From the NCBI GenBank assembly GCA_025350665.1, contig JANXXJ010000020.1:1-32170 (forward strand): a stretch of DNA of 32,170 nt, given 5' to 3'. The stretch is from Gemmatimonadota bacterium (lineage in GTDB: Bacteria > Gemmatimonadota > Gemmatimonadetes > Gemmatimonadales > GWC2-71-9). This document shows positions 18,362 through 26,548 of this stretch, one piece after another (the stretch's first letter is position 1; every line of letters begins with the position of its first letter). The notes beneath the pieces were generated by a model, which saw nothing but the letters and a program-made list of their open reading frames with translations, made no database searches and had not been told where the DNA came from. The position numbers and the translations under genes were made by a program.

Positions 18362-19530
18362 CGGGCCTTCTCCTCAATCCAGCGCCCGACCGTGGCGAGA
18401 TCCTTGTCGCCGCGGCCGGACAGGTTCACGACGATCCGCCGGAATTCGCCGGCGGCCGCGAGCCGGCGGGCGACCGCGAGCGCGTGGGCACTCTCAAGCG
18501 CCGGGAGAATGCCCTCGGTGCTGGCAAGGTCCTGATACGCCTGGACGGCATCGTGATCGTCGCAGGCCAGATAGCGGGCGCGGCCCGTCTCGGCCAGATG
18601 GGCGTGTTCCGGCCCGACGCCTGGATAGTCGAGGCCGGCCGACACCGAATGCGATTCCCGGATCTGTCCATCGTCGTCCTGGAGGACCTGGGTGAAGGCT
18701 CCGTGCAGGACGCCGGGCCGGCCCCGGAGGATCGTGGCGCCATGAGCGTTCGATTCGAGGCCCTGGCCACCGGGCTCGACCCCGATGAGGACGACGGGAT
18801 CATCGAGGAACGCGGTGAAGATCCCGATGGCGTTCGAGCCGCCGCCCACCGCGGCGACGACCGCGTCGGGCTGGCCCCCGGCCTGCTCCGCGAACTGGGC
18901 CCGAGCCTCGTCGCCGATGACCCGCTGGAATTCCCGGACTATGGTGGGGAATGGATGGGGGCCGGCGACGGTCCCGAGCAGATAGTGGGTGTCAGCAAAG
19001 GACGCCGACCAGTCGCGGAGGGCTTCGTTGATCGCGTCCTTGAGGGTGGCCCCACCGGACGTCACCGCCACCACGGTCGCCCCGAAGAGCCGCATCCGGT
19101 CCACGTTCGGGCGCTGGCGGGCCATGTCGGTGGCGCCCATGTAGATCACGGTCTCGATGCCTAACGCCGCTCCGGTGAACGCGGTGGCGACCCCGTGCTG
19201 GCCCGCCCCGGTTTCGGCGATCAGCCGGCGTTTGCCGAGGCGACGGGCCAGGAGCCCCTGGCCCAGTGCCTGGTTGGTCTTGTGGGCGCCGCCGTGCAGG
19301 AGATCTTCGCGCTTGAGCCAGATCTCGGTACCGTCGCCGCCGAACCGGCGGCACCGGTAGAGCGGCGTCGGGCGGCCCGCGAAGTGGCGCAGCCACCCGG
19401 CCAGGTCAGCCTTGAACTCGGGGTCGGCGAGCGCCGCGACGAACGCCGCCTCGAGTTCTTCGAGGGCGGGGGCCAGGATCTCAGGCACGAAGTAGCCGCC
19501 GAAGCGGCCAAATCGGGTCGGGAGTTTCAT
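18358..19530 (-). CDS. trpB: Tryptophan synthase beta chain
   Basis: 390 residues from ATG 19530 ([17 protein letters not shown]), the classical TrpB1 N-terminus. The track extension is antisense shadow. This PLP enzyme condenses indole with serine. The PLP lysine is in [13 protein letters not shown] (Lys about 84). The catalytic Glu is in [13 protein letters not shown], and the phosphate-binding glycine loop is [26 protein letters not shown] is also present. The start overlaps the trpC/F stop and the end overlaps the trpA start, each by ATGA. A CGTTAGGC word sits in the gene at 19159-19166. Confidence 0.97.
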   Translation of the reverse strand: MKLPTRFGRFGGYFVPEILAPALEELEAAFVAALADPEFKADLAGWLRHFAGRPTPLYRCRRFGGDGTEIWLKREDLLHGGAHKTNQALGQGLLARRLGKRRLIAETGAGQHGVATAFTGAALGIETVIYMGATDMARQRPNVDRMRLFGATVVAVTSGGATLKDAINEALRDWSASFADTHYLLGTVAGPHPFPTIVREFQRVIGDEARAQFAEQAGGQPDAVVAAVGGGSNAIGIFTAFLDDPVVLIGVEPGGQGLESNAHGATILRGRPGVLHGAFTQVLQDDDGQIRESHSVSAGLDYPGVGPEHAHLAETGRARYLACDDHDAVQAYQDLASTEGILPALESAHALAVARRLAAAGEFRRIVVNLSGRGDKDLATVGRWIEEKAR

Positions 19531-20888
19531 GCCCGCCGCCGACCTGCCCGGGCCCGACGGGCCGCCAGGAAGCGGTGGATACGGGACCGGTCCTTCAGGC
19601 CGGGCGACGTCTCGACGCCGGAACTCACGTCGAAGAAGTCGATGCCGACCTCGGGGACGGCACCCACGTTGTCCGGATGCAGTCCGCCGCCGACGATGCA
19701 GGCCTCGGGTCGGTCGATCCCGCCAAGAAGCGCCCAGTCGAACGCCCGCCCGTCGCCGCCACGCTGGCCATCCAGCAGCCACCGATCGGCCGGGCCGACC
19801 AGGGGCGGTATCGCTCTGTCGACCGGGACTGCCCGCCACAGCGCCACGCGTTCGGGCAGCCGGCGCCGCGTCTCCTCTAGGTCGTGGTCGGATTCCCCGC
19901 CGTGGAGCTGGACCGTATCGAGCTCGAGATGTTCCGCCAACGTGGCGACTTCATCGGGCCGGTGTCCGGCGAAGACGCCCACCCACTGGAGATCGGCCGC
20001 CTGCCGGATCCGCTTTGCCCGGGCCGGGTCGAGCCGACGGGGTGATGGCGCGAACACGAGGCCGCCATGGGTGGCGCCGGCCGCCGCCGCTGCCTCGGCG
20101 TCCTCGGGCCGGGTGAGGCCGCAGACCTTGGTCAGGCCGTAGATCAGCTCGCGGGCAAACGGGTCGGGGTCGGCCCGGGACATGAGCGCACTCCCGATCA
20201 GGAACCCGTCGACCTGGCCGGCGAGCCGGCGGACGTCGGCCCTGCCGGTGATGCCGGACTCGGCGATCACGAGTGCATCGGGCGGTGCCTGGGCCGCCAG
20301 CACGGCCACGCCCGCGAGATCGACCGTGAACGTGCGGAGGTTCCGGCTGTTGACGCCGATCAATCGGGCGCCGAGGGAGGCGGCCCGCGCCATCTCCCCG
20401 GGGTCGTGCACTTCCGTCAACACGCTCATTCGGAGGGCGCGGGCCTGGTCGGCGCAGGCCCGGTAGGTCTGGTCGTCGACGGCCGCGAGGATGAGGAGGA
20501 CGGCGTCGGCGCCGGCGGCACGGAGATCGCGAACCTGCCCGGGGTCAACGATGAAATCCTTGGCCAAAATCGGCTGGGGACACTCGGAGCGAATCCGGGT
20601 GAGCAGGCCCGGCGATCCGCCGAAGAACGTCGAGTCGGTGAGCACGCTGACCGCATCGGCGCGGCGCCGGTAACAGTCGATCACCGGTCCGAGGTCCGCG
20701 GCGTCACGAATCCGGCCCGCCGATGGCGATCTCGGTTTCACCTCGAGGATGAACGCCGGCCGGGCCGTCCGGAGCGCCGCCTCGAAATCGCGATCCGAAG
20801 GCACGAGGGCCGGTTCCGCCGTTCGGTAACCGGCGGTTCGAAGCCGGACCTCCTCGCGTTTGCGAACCAGGATGGCGCTGAGCGTCAT
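19527..20888 (-). CDS. trpCF: Fused indole-3-glycerol phosphate synthase / phosphoribosylanthranilate isomerase
   Basis: 453 residues with two TIM-barrel domains in the E. coli TrpC order. Residues about 1-245 are the synthase: [12 protein letters not shown] with Lys51, ILAKDFIVD with Lys110, SVLTEVHD with Glu158, GVNSRNL, and VIAESGI. Residues about 250-453 are the isomerase: [11 protein letters not shown] with catalytic Cys about 255, [34 protein letters not shown] with the catalytic Asp, and [12 protein letters not shown]. It catalyses two consecutive steps between PRA and indole-glycerol phosphate. The start at ATG 20888 overlaps trpD by ATGA. The longer track start is shadow. Both active sites look intact. 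Confidence 0.96.
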   Translation of the reverse strand: MTLSAILVRKREEVRLRTAGYRTAEPALVPSDRDFEAALRTARPAFILEVKPRSPSAGRIRDAADLGPVIDCYRRRADAVSVLTDSTFFGGSPGLLTRIRSECPQPILAKDFIVDPGQVRDLRAAGADAVLLILAAVDDQTYRACADQARALRMSVLTEVHDPGEMARAASLGARLIGVNSRNLRTFTVDLAGVAVLAAQAPPDALVIAESGITGRADVRRLAGQVDGFLIGSALMSRADPDPFARELIYGLTKVCGLTRPEDAEAAAAAGATHGGLVFAPSPRRLDPARAKRIRQAADLQWVGVFAGHRPDEVATLAEHLELDTVQLHGGESDHDLEETRRRLPERVALWRAVPVDRAIPPLVGPADRWLLDGQRGGDGRAFDWALLGGIDRPEACIVGGGLHPDNVGAVPEVGIDFFDVSSGVETSPGLKDRSRIHRFLAARRARAGRRRA

Positions 20889-21892
20889 GCTGCCTCCTTG
20901 AGCAGGAGCTCGAGACGCTCGGCCCCGGCCCCCGCGATGATGATGCCGAAGGCGAGTTGAGCCCCGGCGGCGAGCGAGTCGGCGACGCCGGCAACCCAGA
21001 ACAAGGCTCCGGCGTTGAGCGCGACCGAGTTGGTGTGGGCCGGTGGTGCCCGGCCCTCGAGAACCTGCCGGAGCCACACGGCGCTCTCGCCCGGACCGCC
21101 CCCGGCCAGTTCGGAGACAGGGGCGCGCGGCAGCCGGGCGTCCTCCGGCGTCAGGATCAGGTCGGTGATCCGGCCGTCTCGGACGAGCGCCGCCGTGGTC
21201 GGGCCGTGCAGGGCGATCTCATCGAGCCCGCTGCCATGGACGACGAGCGCCGCGGTCACGCCAAGGCGCTGGAGGGTCTGGGCGATCGGACGAACCAGGT
21301 GGGGGGCATAGACCCCCATCACCTGCCAAGCCGGCCGAACCGGATTGACCAGCGGGCCGAGCAGATTCATGACCGTGCGGGTGCGGAGGGTCCGGCGGAC
21401 GGTGGCGGCCTTCCGGATGCCGGGGTGATAGGCCGGGGCGAAGAGGAAGCAGACCCCGGCCCGGTCCAGGGCCCGGCGGGTCGTGTCGGGAGAGGCCTCG
21501 AGATCGAGCCCCAGGGCCTCGAGTACGTCAGCCGATCCGGTGCGCGACGAGGTGGCCCGGTTGCCGTGCTTGGCGACCGGTACTCCACCCGCGGCGGCCA
21601 CGAACGCGGCCGCCGTCGACACATTGACGGTGCCGAGTCCGTCACCGCCGGTGCCGCAGGTGTCGGCGACGGAGTAGGCCGGCTGAGGGAACGGCCGGGC
21701 CTGGGCCAGGATCGCGAGGGCGGCACCGGTGATTTCGTCGGCCGTTTCACCGCGGGTCTTCATCGCGGCGAGGAGGGCGGCAATTTCGATGTCGGACATC
21801 GCGCCGTCCAGAATGTCGGTAAAGGTGCGGTAGCTCTCCCGCTCGGTCAGGCTCCGGTGCGACAGGGTGTCGAGGAATTCAGTGAGCGGCAT
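20885..21892 (-). CDS. trpD: Anthranilate phosphoribosyltransferase
   Basis: 335 residues; transfers the phosphoribosyl group from PRPP to anthranilate. Family motifs are complete: DTCGTGGDGLGTVNVST (PRPP-binding), KHGNRATSSRTGSADVLEALG, FLFAPAYHPG, NLLGPLVNP, and VVHGSGLDEIAL. It is a stand-alone protein, not fused to TrpG as in enteric bacteria. It overlaps the trpG 3' end by 14 bases and the trpC/F start by ATGA. Confidence 0.97.
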   Translation of the reverse strand: MPLTEFLDTLSHRSLTERESYRTFTDILDGAMSDIEIAALLAAMKTRGETADEITGAALAILAQARPFPQPAYSVADTCGTGGDGLGTVNVSTAAAFVAAAGGVPVAKHGNRATSSRTGSADVLEALGLDLEASPDTTRRALDRAGVCFLFAPAYHPGIRKAATVRRTLRTRTVMNLLGPLVNPVRPAWQVMGVYAPHLVRPIAQTLQRLGVTAALVVHGSGLDEIALHGPTTAALVRDGRITDLILTPEDARLPRAPVSELAGGGPGESAVWLRQVLEGRAPPAHTNSVALNAGALFWVAGVADSLAAGAQLAFGIIIAGAGAERLELLLKEAA

Positions 21893-22475
21893 GGGAGGCC
21901 CAGAGCATCACATGGTCGATCAGGCGGCCGCCGTGCGGCGTCAGGACGGATTCGGGGTGGAACTGGACGCCGATGGCCGGCTGGTCCCGATGACGGACCG
22001 CCATGACGACGCCCTCCGACTCGGCGATCGCTTCGAGCGGCGCCGGAAGTTCGGCGGCGGCCAGCGAGTGATAGCGACCCACGGGCATGGGGTCGGGCAG
22101 GCCGGCGAAGATGCCCAGGCCGCCGTGGCGGAGCAGCGTGGCCCGGCCGTGGAGCGGGACCGGGCTGCACCGGACCACGCCGCCTAACGCGACGACCAGG
22201 GCCTGATGGCCGAGACACACGCCGAAAATCGGGACTCGGCCGAGCCCGCCGGATATCGCGGCGATGCTGGAACCCGCTGAGGCGGGATCCCCAGGGCCGG
22301 GGGAAATCACCAGGAGCCCGGCGCCCGGCCGGGTGGCATGAGCGAGGATGTCGGCGGCCGGCCGGTCGTTCCGGAAGACCGTGACGTCGGCACCGCGCCG
22401 GGCGAATTCATCGACCAGGTTGAAGGTGAAGGAGTCGATGTTGTCGAGCAGGGTGACGCGGAGCGGCTCAGACAT
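21879..22475 (-). CDS. trpG: Anthranilate synthase component II, glutamine amidotransferase
   Basis: 198-residue class I glutamine amidotransferase supplying ammonia to TrpE. The catalytic triad is visible: Cys87 in FGVCLGHQ, and His173 and Glu175 in GVQFHPESVLTPHG. The oxyanion region is VISPGPGDP. The N-terminus LLDNIDSFTFNLVDEF is typical of the family. The gene overlaps trpE by 8 bases and trpD by 14 bases. It might also serve PabB, as in some bacteria, but its position assigns it to tryptophan synthesis. Confidence 0.96.
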   Translation of the reverse strand: MSEPLRVTLLDNIDSFTFNLVDEFARRGADVTVFRNDRPAADILAHATRPGAGLLVISPGPGDPASAGSSIAAISGGLGRVPIFGVCLGHQALVVALGGVVRCSPVPLHGRATLLRHGGLGIFAGLPDPMPVGRYHSLAAAELPAPLEAIAESEGVVMAVRHRDQPAIGVQFHPESVLTPHGGRLIDHVMLWASHAAH

Positions 22476-24048
22476 GGATCAGCGCCTGTTCGGAGGAACG
22501 AATCGCTTCGAGTACCGCCCGGACCTTGGCCCGGGTCTCGGCCGCCTCGGCGTCGGGGTCTGAGTCGAGCACGACACCGGCCCCGGCGCGCACCGTAGCC
22601 ACGCCGTTCCGGACGACGGCCGACCGAATCACGATCGCCGTCTCCAGCGTGCCGTCGTGCCGGAGGTACCCGACCGCCCCGCCGTACCAGCCTCGGCGGC
22701 TCGGCTCATACTCCCGGAGCAGTTCCGCAGCCCGGACCTTGGGCGCGCCGACGAGCGTGCCCATGGGCAGGGTCGCCGCGAGGGCTTCCAGCGCGTCGAT
22801 CCCCGGGGCCAAGGTGCCGCAGACTTCGGACACCAGGTGCATCACGTGGCGATAGCGCTCGACGTCGAGCAGACGGGTCACGGTGCGGGTTCCCGGGGCT
22901 GCCACCCGGGCGACGTCGTTTCGTGCCAGATCGACCAGCATCAGGTGCTCGGCGGATTCCTTGGGATCGTTCCGGAGAGCCACTTCGTGCCGGCGGTCGA
23001 GGTCACTGTCGATCTCGCCTGCGGGGTTCCGGCCCCGGGCCGCCGTTCCCGCGATCGGTACGACCGAGACGCGGCGACTCGGGCCCTCAACTCGGAGACA
23101 GGTTTCGGGCGAGGCGCCGAGGAGCGTGCGCTCTGCCCCCGCGAGGTAGAACAGGTACGGACTGGGGTTCGCCCGGCGGAGCGCGGCGTAGGCGTCGAGC
23201 GGCGAACCGCACGGTGTCCGGAACGTCCGGGACGGTACGATCTGATAGACGTCACCGCTTCGGACGTGGGCCTTGAGACGGCGGACCGTCTCGGCGTACG
23301 CGGCATCGGACTGGTCCGCGGGATCGGGGTCGTCGAGTCGGGGCAGCGCCAGGTCCGGCTGCGGCTCGGTGGAGCCCGTCGCCACGATCGCTGCTTCGAC
23401 GGATGCGAGCAGACGGTGGCCGTCGTGGAACCGGGCGTCGAAGCCGGGGCCGCCCCACGCCGTGGTCACGATCGTCGTGGTTCGGCCGGCGTGATCGATC
23501 ACGACCAGGATGTCGGGCAACCACCATTCGAGCAGCGGCTGGTCAAGGGGGTCGGGCCTCCCGGGGGGAAGGCGCTCGAAGTACTCGATGGCGTCGTAGG
23601 CGATCACGCCGGCCAGCACATGACACCACGGGTTCGGCTCCGCCACGACGCCGGGCTCGAACGCCAGAGCCCGGAGCAGGTCGAGTCCGGATGGCTGGCG
23701 GAACCGGTGCGCCTCGTGGTCGATCGCCCCCCGGCGAATCGGCACGATCGCCCGCCGCGCCACCACCGTGATGGCTCTGGTGGCGGCAAGCCAGGCCAGA
23801 ATGGCATCGCCGTTAGGCGACAGGGCGTCGAGGGTCACGGTTGTCGGTCCGGCCCGGAGCCTGAGGGCCGCGCGGACGCCGAGCAGGCTCCGTTCGCCGC
23901 CGGCTCCCCCGCGATCCGCGGACTCGAGGAGAAACGTGTCGGCCCGGCCCGCGGTCAGGTCCCGATAGAGGGTGAGTGGGTCGGCCGCACCCGCGAGCCG
24001 GCGGACCAGGGGCGTTACGGTCCCGAGAGGGGGCGGCAGCGCGGTCAC
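22468..24048 (-). CDS. trpE: Anthranilate synthase component I
   Basis: This 526-residue protein converts chorismate to anthranilate with TrpG. The N-terminal domain carries the feedback motif LLESADRGG, which matches the LLES tryptophan-binding element, so Trp inhibition is expected. The C-terminal chorismate-binding domain contains GDVYQIVPSRTF, SPYLFYLAG, GASPETCLRV, IAGTAARGRN, HLMLVDLARNDVARV, HLVSEVCGTL, LPMGTLVGAPKVRA and YGGAVGYL. The start is GTG 24048, overlapping the aroF stop as GTGA. Its position directly after aroF means one attenuator should control both. Confidence 0.96.
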   Translation of the reverse strand: MTALPPPLGTVTPLVRRLAGAADPLTLYRDLTAGRADTFLLESADRGGAGGERSLLGVRAALRLRAGPTTVTLDALSPNGDAILAWLAATRAITVVARRAIVPIRRGAIDHEAHRFRQPSGLDLLRALAFEPGVVAEPNPWCHVLAGVIAYDAIEYFERLPPGRPDPLDQPLLEWWLPDILVVIDHAGRTTTIVTTAWGGPGFDARFHDGHRLLASVEAAIVATGSTEPQPDLALPRLDDPDPADQSDAAYAETVRRLKAHVRSGDVYQIVPSRTFRTPCGSPLDAYAALRRANPSPYLFYLAGAERTLLGASPETCLRVEGPSRRVSVVPIAGTAARGRNPAGEIDSDLDRRHEVALRNDPKESAEHLMLVDLARNDVARVAAPGTRTVTRLLDVERYRHVMHLVSEVCGTLAPGIDALEALAATLPMGTLVGAPKVRAAELLREYEPSRRGWYGGAVGYLRHDGTLETAIVIRSAVVRNGVATVRAGAGVVLDSDPDAEAAETRAKVRAVLEAIRSSEQALIHV

Positions 24049-25058
24049 AGGGCCCGCCCCGCCGCGCGGGCGAACGGTTCGAGATCGCGCATTAGCGCCG
24101 CGAACTCGAGATGGTCGAGCGTCTGCTGGCCGTCCGACCAGGCGAGTCTGGGGTCTTGATGGACCTCGATCAACAGGCCGTCGGCGCCGCAGGCCACGGC
24201 GGCCTTCGCCATGGGCGCCACGTAGTCACGGACGCCGGTTCCATGGGACGGATCGACCAGCACCGGCAGGTGACTGCGGGCCTTGATGGCGGGCACGGCG
24301 GTGAGGTCCAGGACGTTGCGGGTCGCGGAATCGAAACCCTGGATTCCCCGTTCGCAGAGAATCACGTTGGGGTTGCCCTCCGCGAGGATGTACTCCGCCG
24401 CCAGCAGGAGATCCTCGATTCTGGCGGCCATGCCTCGTTTCAGCACGACCGGTTTCCGGCTCCGGCCGATCGCCTGCAGGAGCCGGAAGTTCTGCATGTT
24501 GCGGGCGCCGACCTGGAATCCGTCGGCATAGCGATCCACCAGTTCGACATCGGCGGGATCGAGGACTTCGGTCAGGGTCGGCAGGCCGACCTCGTCCGAT
24601 ACCGCCTTGAGGATCTCGAGGCCCTCTCGTCCCAGCCCCTGAAAGGCGTACGGACTGGTCCTGGGCTTGAAGGCCCCGCCGCGGAGGATCCTCCCGCCGG
24701 CTGCCGCCACCGCCCGGGCCGTGGTTGTGAGCTGGCCGGCGCTTTCGACCGAGCAGGGTCCCCCGATCACGACGATACGGTCACCGCCGATCGCGACTCC
24801 GCCCAACGACACGATGGTATCGGCCGGATGGAGCTCGCGGGCCACCAGCTTGTAGGGCGCCAGGATCGGCTTGACGCTTTCGACCAGCGGGTGGCTCTCG
24901 AGGTGAAGGCGCTCGAGAATGCGCTCGTCGCCGAGAGCGCCGAGCACGACGCGTTCGGCGCCAGGCATGTGGAGCGGTTTGAGGCCGACGGCCGCGATGT
25001 CGCGGACGAGTTCTTCCGCGTGCGCCGCGGTGGCGTGCGGTTTGAGGACGATGATCAT
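24045..25058 (-). CDS. aroF: 3-deoxy-7-phosphoheptulonate synthase (DAHP synthase), type I-beta
   Basis: 337 residues from ATG 25058, with AAAGG seven bases upstream. The N-terminus MIIVLKPHAT closely resembles Thermotoga-type DAHP synthase, supporting this start. Residues 1-70 form the ferredoxin-like regulatory domain that in relatives mediates feedback by aromatic amino acids. The barrel follows with IGGPCSVES, LRGGAFKPRTSPYAFQG, VGARNMQNF, LCERGIQGF, LVDPSHGTG and LIEVHQDP. The enzyme joins PEP and erythrose 4-phosphate, the first step of the shikimate pathway. It is the first structural gene behind the trp attenuator and overlaps trpE by GTGA. Confidence 0.96.
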   Translation of the reverse strand: MIIVLKPHATAAHAEELVRDIAAVGLKPLHMPGAERVVLGALGDERILERLHLESHPLVESVKPILAPYKLVARELHPADTIVSLGGVAIGGDRIVVIGGPCSVESAGQLTTTARAVAAAGGRILRGGAFKPRTSPYAFQGLGREGLEILKAVSDEVGLPTLTEVLDPADVELVDRYADGFQVGARNMQNFRLLQAIGRSRKPVVLKRGMAARIEDLLLAAEYILAEGNPNVILCERGIQGFDSATRNVLDLTAVPAIKARSHLPVLVDPSHGTGVRDYVAPMAKAAVACGADGLLIEVHQDPRLAWSDGQQTLDHLEFAALMRDLEPFARAAGRAL

Positions 25059-25107
25059 GGCCGTGCCTTTTGCTGTCTGGGGAGACCGCACGGCGGGCCA
25101 CGCAACG

Positions 25108-25135
25108 AAAAAGCCCACCGCTTGCGCGGTGGGCT
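25108..25135 (-). terminator. Intrinsic terminator of the trp attenuator
   Basis: On the minus strand AGCCCACCGC, loop GCAA, then GCGGTGGGCT form a perfect 10-bp stem that runs straight into TTTTT. It lies about 50 nt before the aroF ATG and about 20 nt after the leader stop codon. It does not end any gene, since the preceding CDS stops at 25272, which marks it as a regulatory terminator. Confidence 0.92.
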
Positions 25136-25204
25136 CCGGGGTCAGGATTCGATGACTATCGACTCAGACGCACGCTTTGCCCCACCGCGAAATCGCGCCA
25201 GGGC
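25108..25204 (-). promoter_or_regulatory. trp attenuator: alternative leader RNA helices
   Basis: Four segments can be drawn. Segments 1 and 2 form a hairpin at 25204-25179 (GCCC...CGCG-ATTT-CGCG...GGGC, with two G-U pairs and one mismatch). The last Trp codon sits in segment 1. Segment 2 contains CGCGGTGGG (25189-25181), which is exactly complementary over 9 bases to CCCACCGCG of segment 3 (25133-25125). That pairing is an antiterminator that destroys the terminator stem (segments 3 and 4, 25135-25112). Stalling at the Trp run would cover segment 1 and favour 2:3. Free passage lets 1:2 and 3:4 form. These pairings were read by eye; no energy calculation was done. Confidence 0.85.
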
Positions 25205-25239
25205 CACCACCACTGCGTTGAAACGTTGCGTCCGATCAT
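25156..25239 (-). CDS. trpL: trp operon leader peptide
   Basis: A 27-residue frame from ATG 25239 (or 29 residues from ATG 25245) contains QWWWPW, four tryptophans in five codons (25212-25198), and ends at TAG 25156. Such a run is extremely unlikely by chance immediately before an intrinsic terminator and aroF-trpE. There is no ribosome-binding site before either ATG. The predicted promoter places the transcript start at or one base before ATG 25239, so it is probably translated as a leaderless message. Leaderless trpL is known from Sinorhizobium meliloti. The peptide acts in cis by sensing charged tRNA-Trp. The tail after the Trp codons (RDFAVGQSVRLSR) covers segment 2. Confidence 0.85.
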   Translation of the reverse strand: MIGRNVSTQWWWPWRDFAVGQSVRLSR

Positions 25240-25246
25240 GGACATC

Positions 25247-25275
25247 AGGATAGGCGTGCGTGGCTGGACCGTCAA
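25247..25275 (-). promoter_or_regulatory. Predicted promoter of the trp operon
   Basis: TTGACG (25275-25270) and TATCCT (25252-25247) are separated by exactly 17 bases, 5/6 and 4/6 matches to the sigma-70 type consensus. The transcription start is expected near 25240-25239, at the A of the leader ATG. The -35 element overlaps the TGA stop codon of the upstream aminotransferase gene. Confidence 0.7.
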
Positions 25276-26432
25276 GGCCGGGCGGCCGCGAACGCCGGTT
25301 CGAGAACCGAGAAGAGCCGGTCCACTTCCCACCACTCGTTGTACACATGCGGGGTGATTCGCAGGGTCCGGCCACCGCGGATGCTGATATGCACGCCCTG
25401 CCGGGTGAGCAACCCGGCCAGTCCGGCGGGCAGCGCTCCGGCGGCCTTGAGGCCGAGGTAGTGGCGGGCGCGAAGTTGGGTGGGGACCGCGGCAAGACCG
25501 AGCGGATCGGCCCGGGTGGCGATGGCGTCGGTGAACGCGCCCGCGGTGGCCGCGATGCGGTCGACCCCCCAGTCCAGAATCTGCTCGAGCGCCGCAGTCA
25601 CGCCGGGAAGCAGCGCGAAGTTGGCCGGTTCGCCGACGTCGAACCGCCGGGCGCCGCGTTGAAAACCGTCCGGGTAGCCGAGGTTGCTGAAATCCTGGGC
25701 ACCGGCGCGGCCAAACCAGTGATGTTCGAGCGGCCGGCCGTTCTGGTGCCGCGGGGCGACGTAGAGGAACCCGGTGGAATAGGGGGACAGCAGCCACTTG
25801 TAGGCGGCCACCACCAGGAAGTCGGGGTCGACCTCGGCAAGCGGGAACGGGCGCGCGCCTAACGATTGGGTCAGGTCGAGCGCCAGGGCGGCCCCAACCT
25901 GGCGGAGCCGGGCGCCGATCCGGACCAGATCGATGGTGGCCCCGTCGATCCAGTGTACCGCCGGCAGGGCGGCCACCGCGGTCCGGTCGTCGATCGCGGC
26001 CAGGATGGCGGCTGTCCAGTCGTGATCGGCGGGGCGGGGTACGGTGACGAGTTCGGCGCCGCCGGCCCGGGCCCGCTCCCGCCAGGTCAGAATGGTCGAT
26101 GGGAACTCCTCGGCCAACACGAGGATCGTCTGCCCAGGCCGGACCGTCAGATTGGCCGACGCCACCGCCATGCCATACGAGGCCGCCGGTACCAGCGCGA
26201 TGTCCTCGGCCGTTGCCGGGGCGCCGAGGAGCGTGGCGAAGGCGGCGCGGGCCTGGTCGGCCAAGCTGAAGAAATCGGCCGGGAACACGGCCCAGGGATG
26301 GCGCTTGCGGTCGACTCCCCCATGGGTCGCTTCTGCGACGGCGTTCGACAGCGGGCCCATGTAGGCGCAGTTCAGGTAGGCGACGTGACCGGGCAGGTCA
26401 AACAGGTGGCGCTGCGAGGGGAGGATGGGCAT
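25272..26432 (-). CDS. Class V aminotransferase-fold PLP-dependent enzyme
   Basis: 386 residues from ATG 26432 (MPILPSQRHLFDLPGHVAYL). The ATG at 26441 lies inside the predicted -10 box, so I prefer the later one. This is fold-type I with class V features: YLNCAYMGPLS near the N-terminus, ALDLTQSLGARPF with the PLP-ring Asp, and the Schiff-base Lys about 212 in VAAYKWLLSPYSTGFLYVAP. A FDVGEPANF substrate-region motif and a C-terminal RITPHVYNEWWEVDRL are also seen. Relatives include cysteine desulfurases, kynureninases and isopenicillin-N epimerase-like enzymes, and I cannot choose between them. It lies just before the trp leader on the same strand. Read-through into the attenuator is possible, but the trp genes have their own promoter. 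Confidence 0.85.
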   Translation of the reverse strand: MPILPSQRHLFDLPGHVAYLNCAYMGPLSNAVAEATHGGVDRKRHPWAVFPADFFSLADQARAAFATLLGAPATAEDIALVPAASYGMAVASANLTVRPGQTILVLAEEFPSTILTWRERARAGGAELVTVPRPADHDWTAAILAAIDDRTAVAALPAVHWIDGATIDLVRIGARLRQVGAALALDLTQSLGARPFPLAEVDPDFLVVAAYKWLLSPYSTGFLYVAPRHQNGRPLEHHWFGRAGAQDFSNLGYPDGFQRGARRFDVGEPANFALLPGVTAALEQILDWGVDRIAATAGAFTDAIATRADPLGLAAVPTQLRARHYLGLKAAGALPAGLAGLLTRQGVHISIRGGRTLRITPHVYNEWWEVDRLFSVLEPAFAAARP

Positions 26433-26439
26433 GCCCACC

Positions 26440-26468
26440 ATTCTACCTCAAGCCGCCGATTCGGTGAA
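26440..26468 (-). promoter_or_regulatory. Predicted leaderless-type promoter of the aminotransferase gene
   Basis: TTCACC (26468-26463), 17 bases, then TAGAAT (26445-26440), a 5/6 match. Seven bases follow to ATG 26432, the same spacing as at trpL. There is no ribosome site. Transcription should start at or one base before the ATG. Confidence 0.6.
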
Positions 26469-26548
26469 CTGGTTGCCTGAACCCCGGAACGGCGGCAGTT
26501 TTCGTCTCGATTCCTTTCGTTGTTGAGACGATCCCACCGGAGGTCTTC

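Noticed and set aside
19531-19839. Extra N-terminal codons in the track ORF for TrpB
   Set aside because: They overlap trpC/F in another frame. The standard TrpB N-terminus starts at 19530 with ATGA coupling.
25142-25495. A 117-codon minus-strand open frame across the trp leader (ending RASESIVIES)
   Set aside because: It reads the aminotransferase end and the leader in the wrong frame. The neighbouring frame with WWWPW explains the region.
26503-26530. CGTCTC...GAGACG inverted repeat before the first S9 peptidase as an operator
   Set aside because: The 6-bp arms are separated by 16 bases with no further support, so this is expected by chance in this length of sequence.
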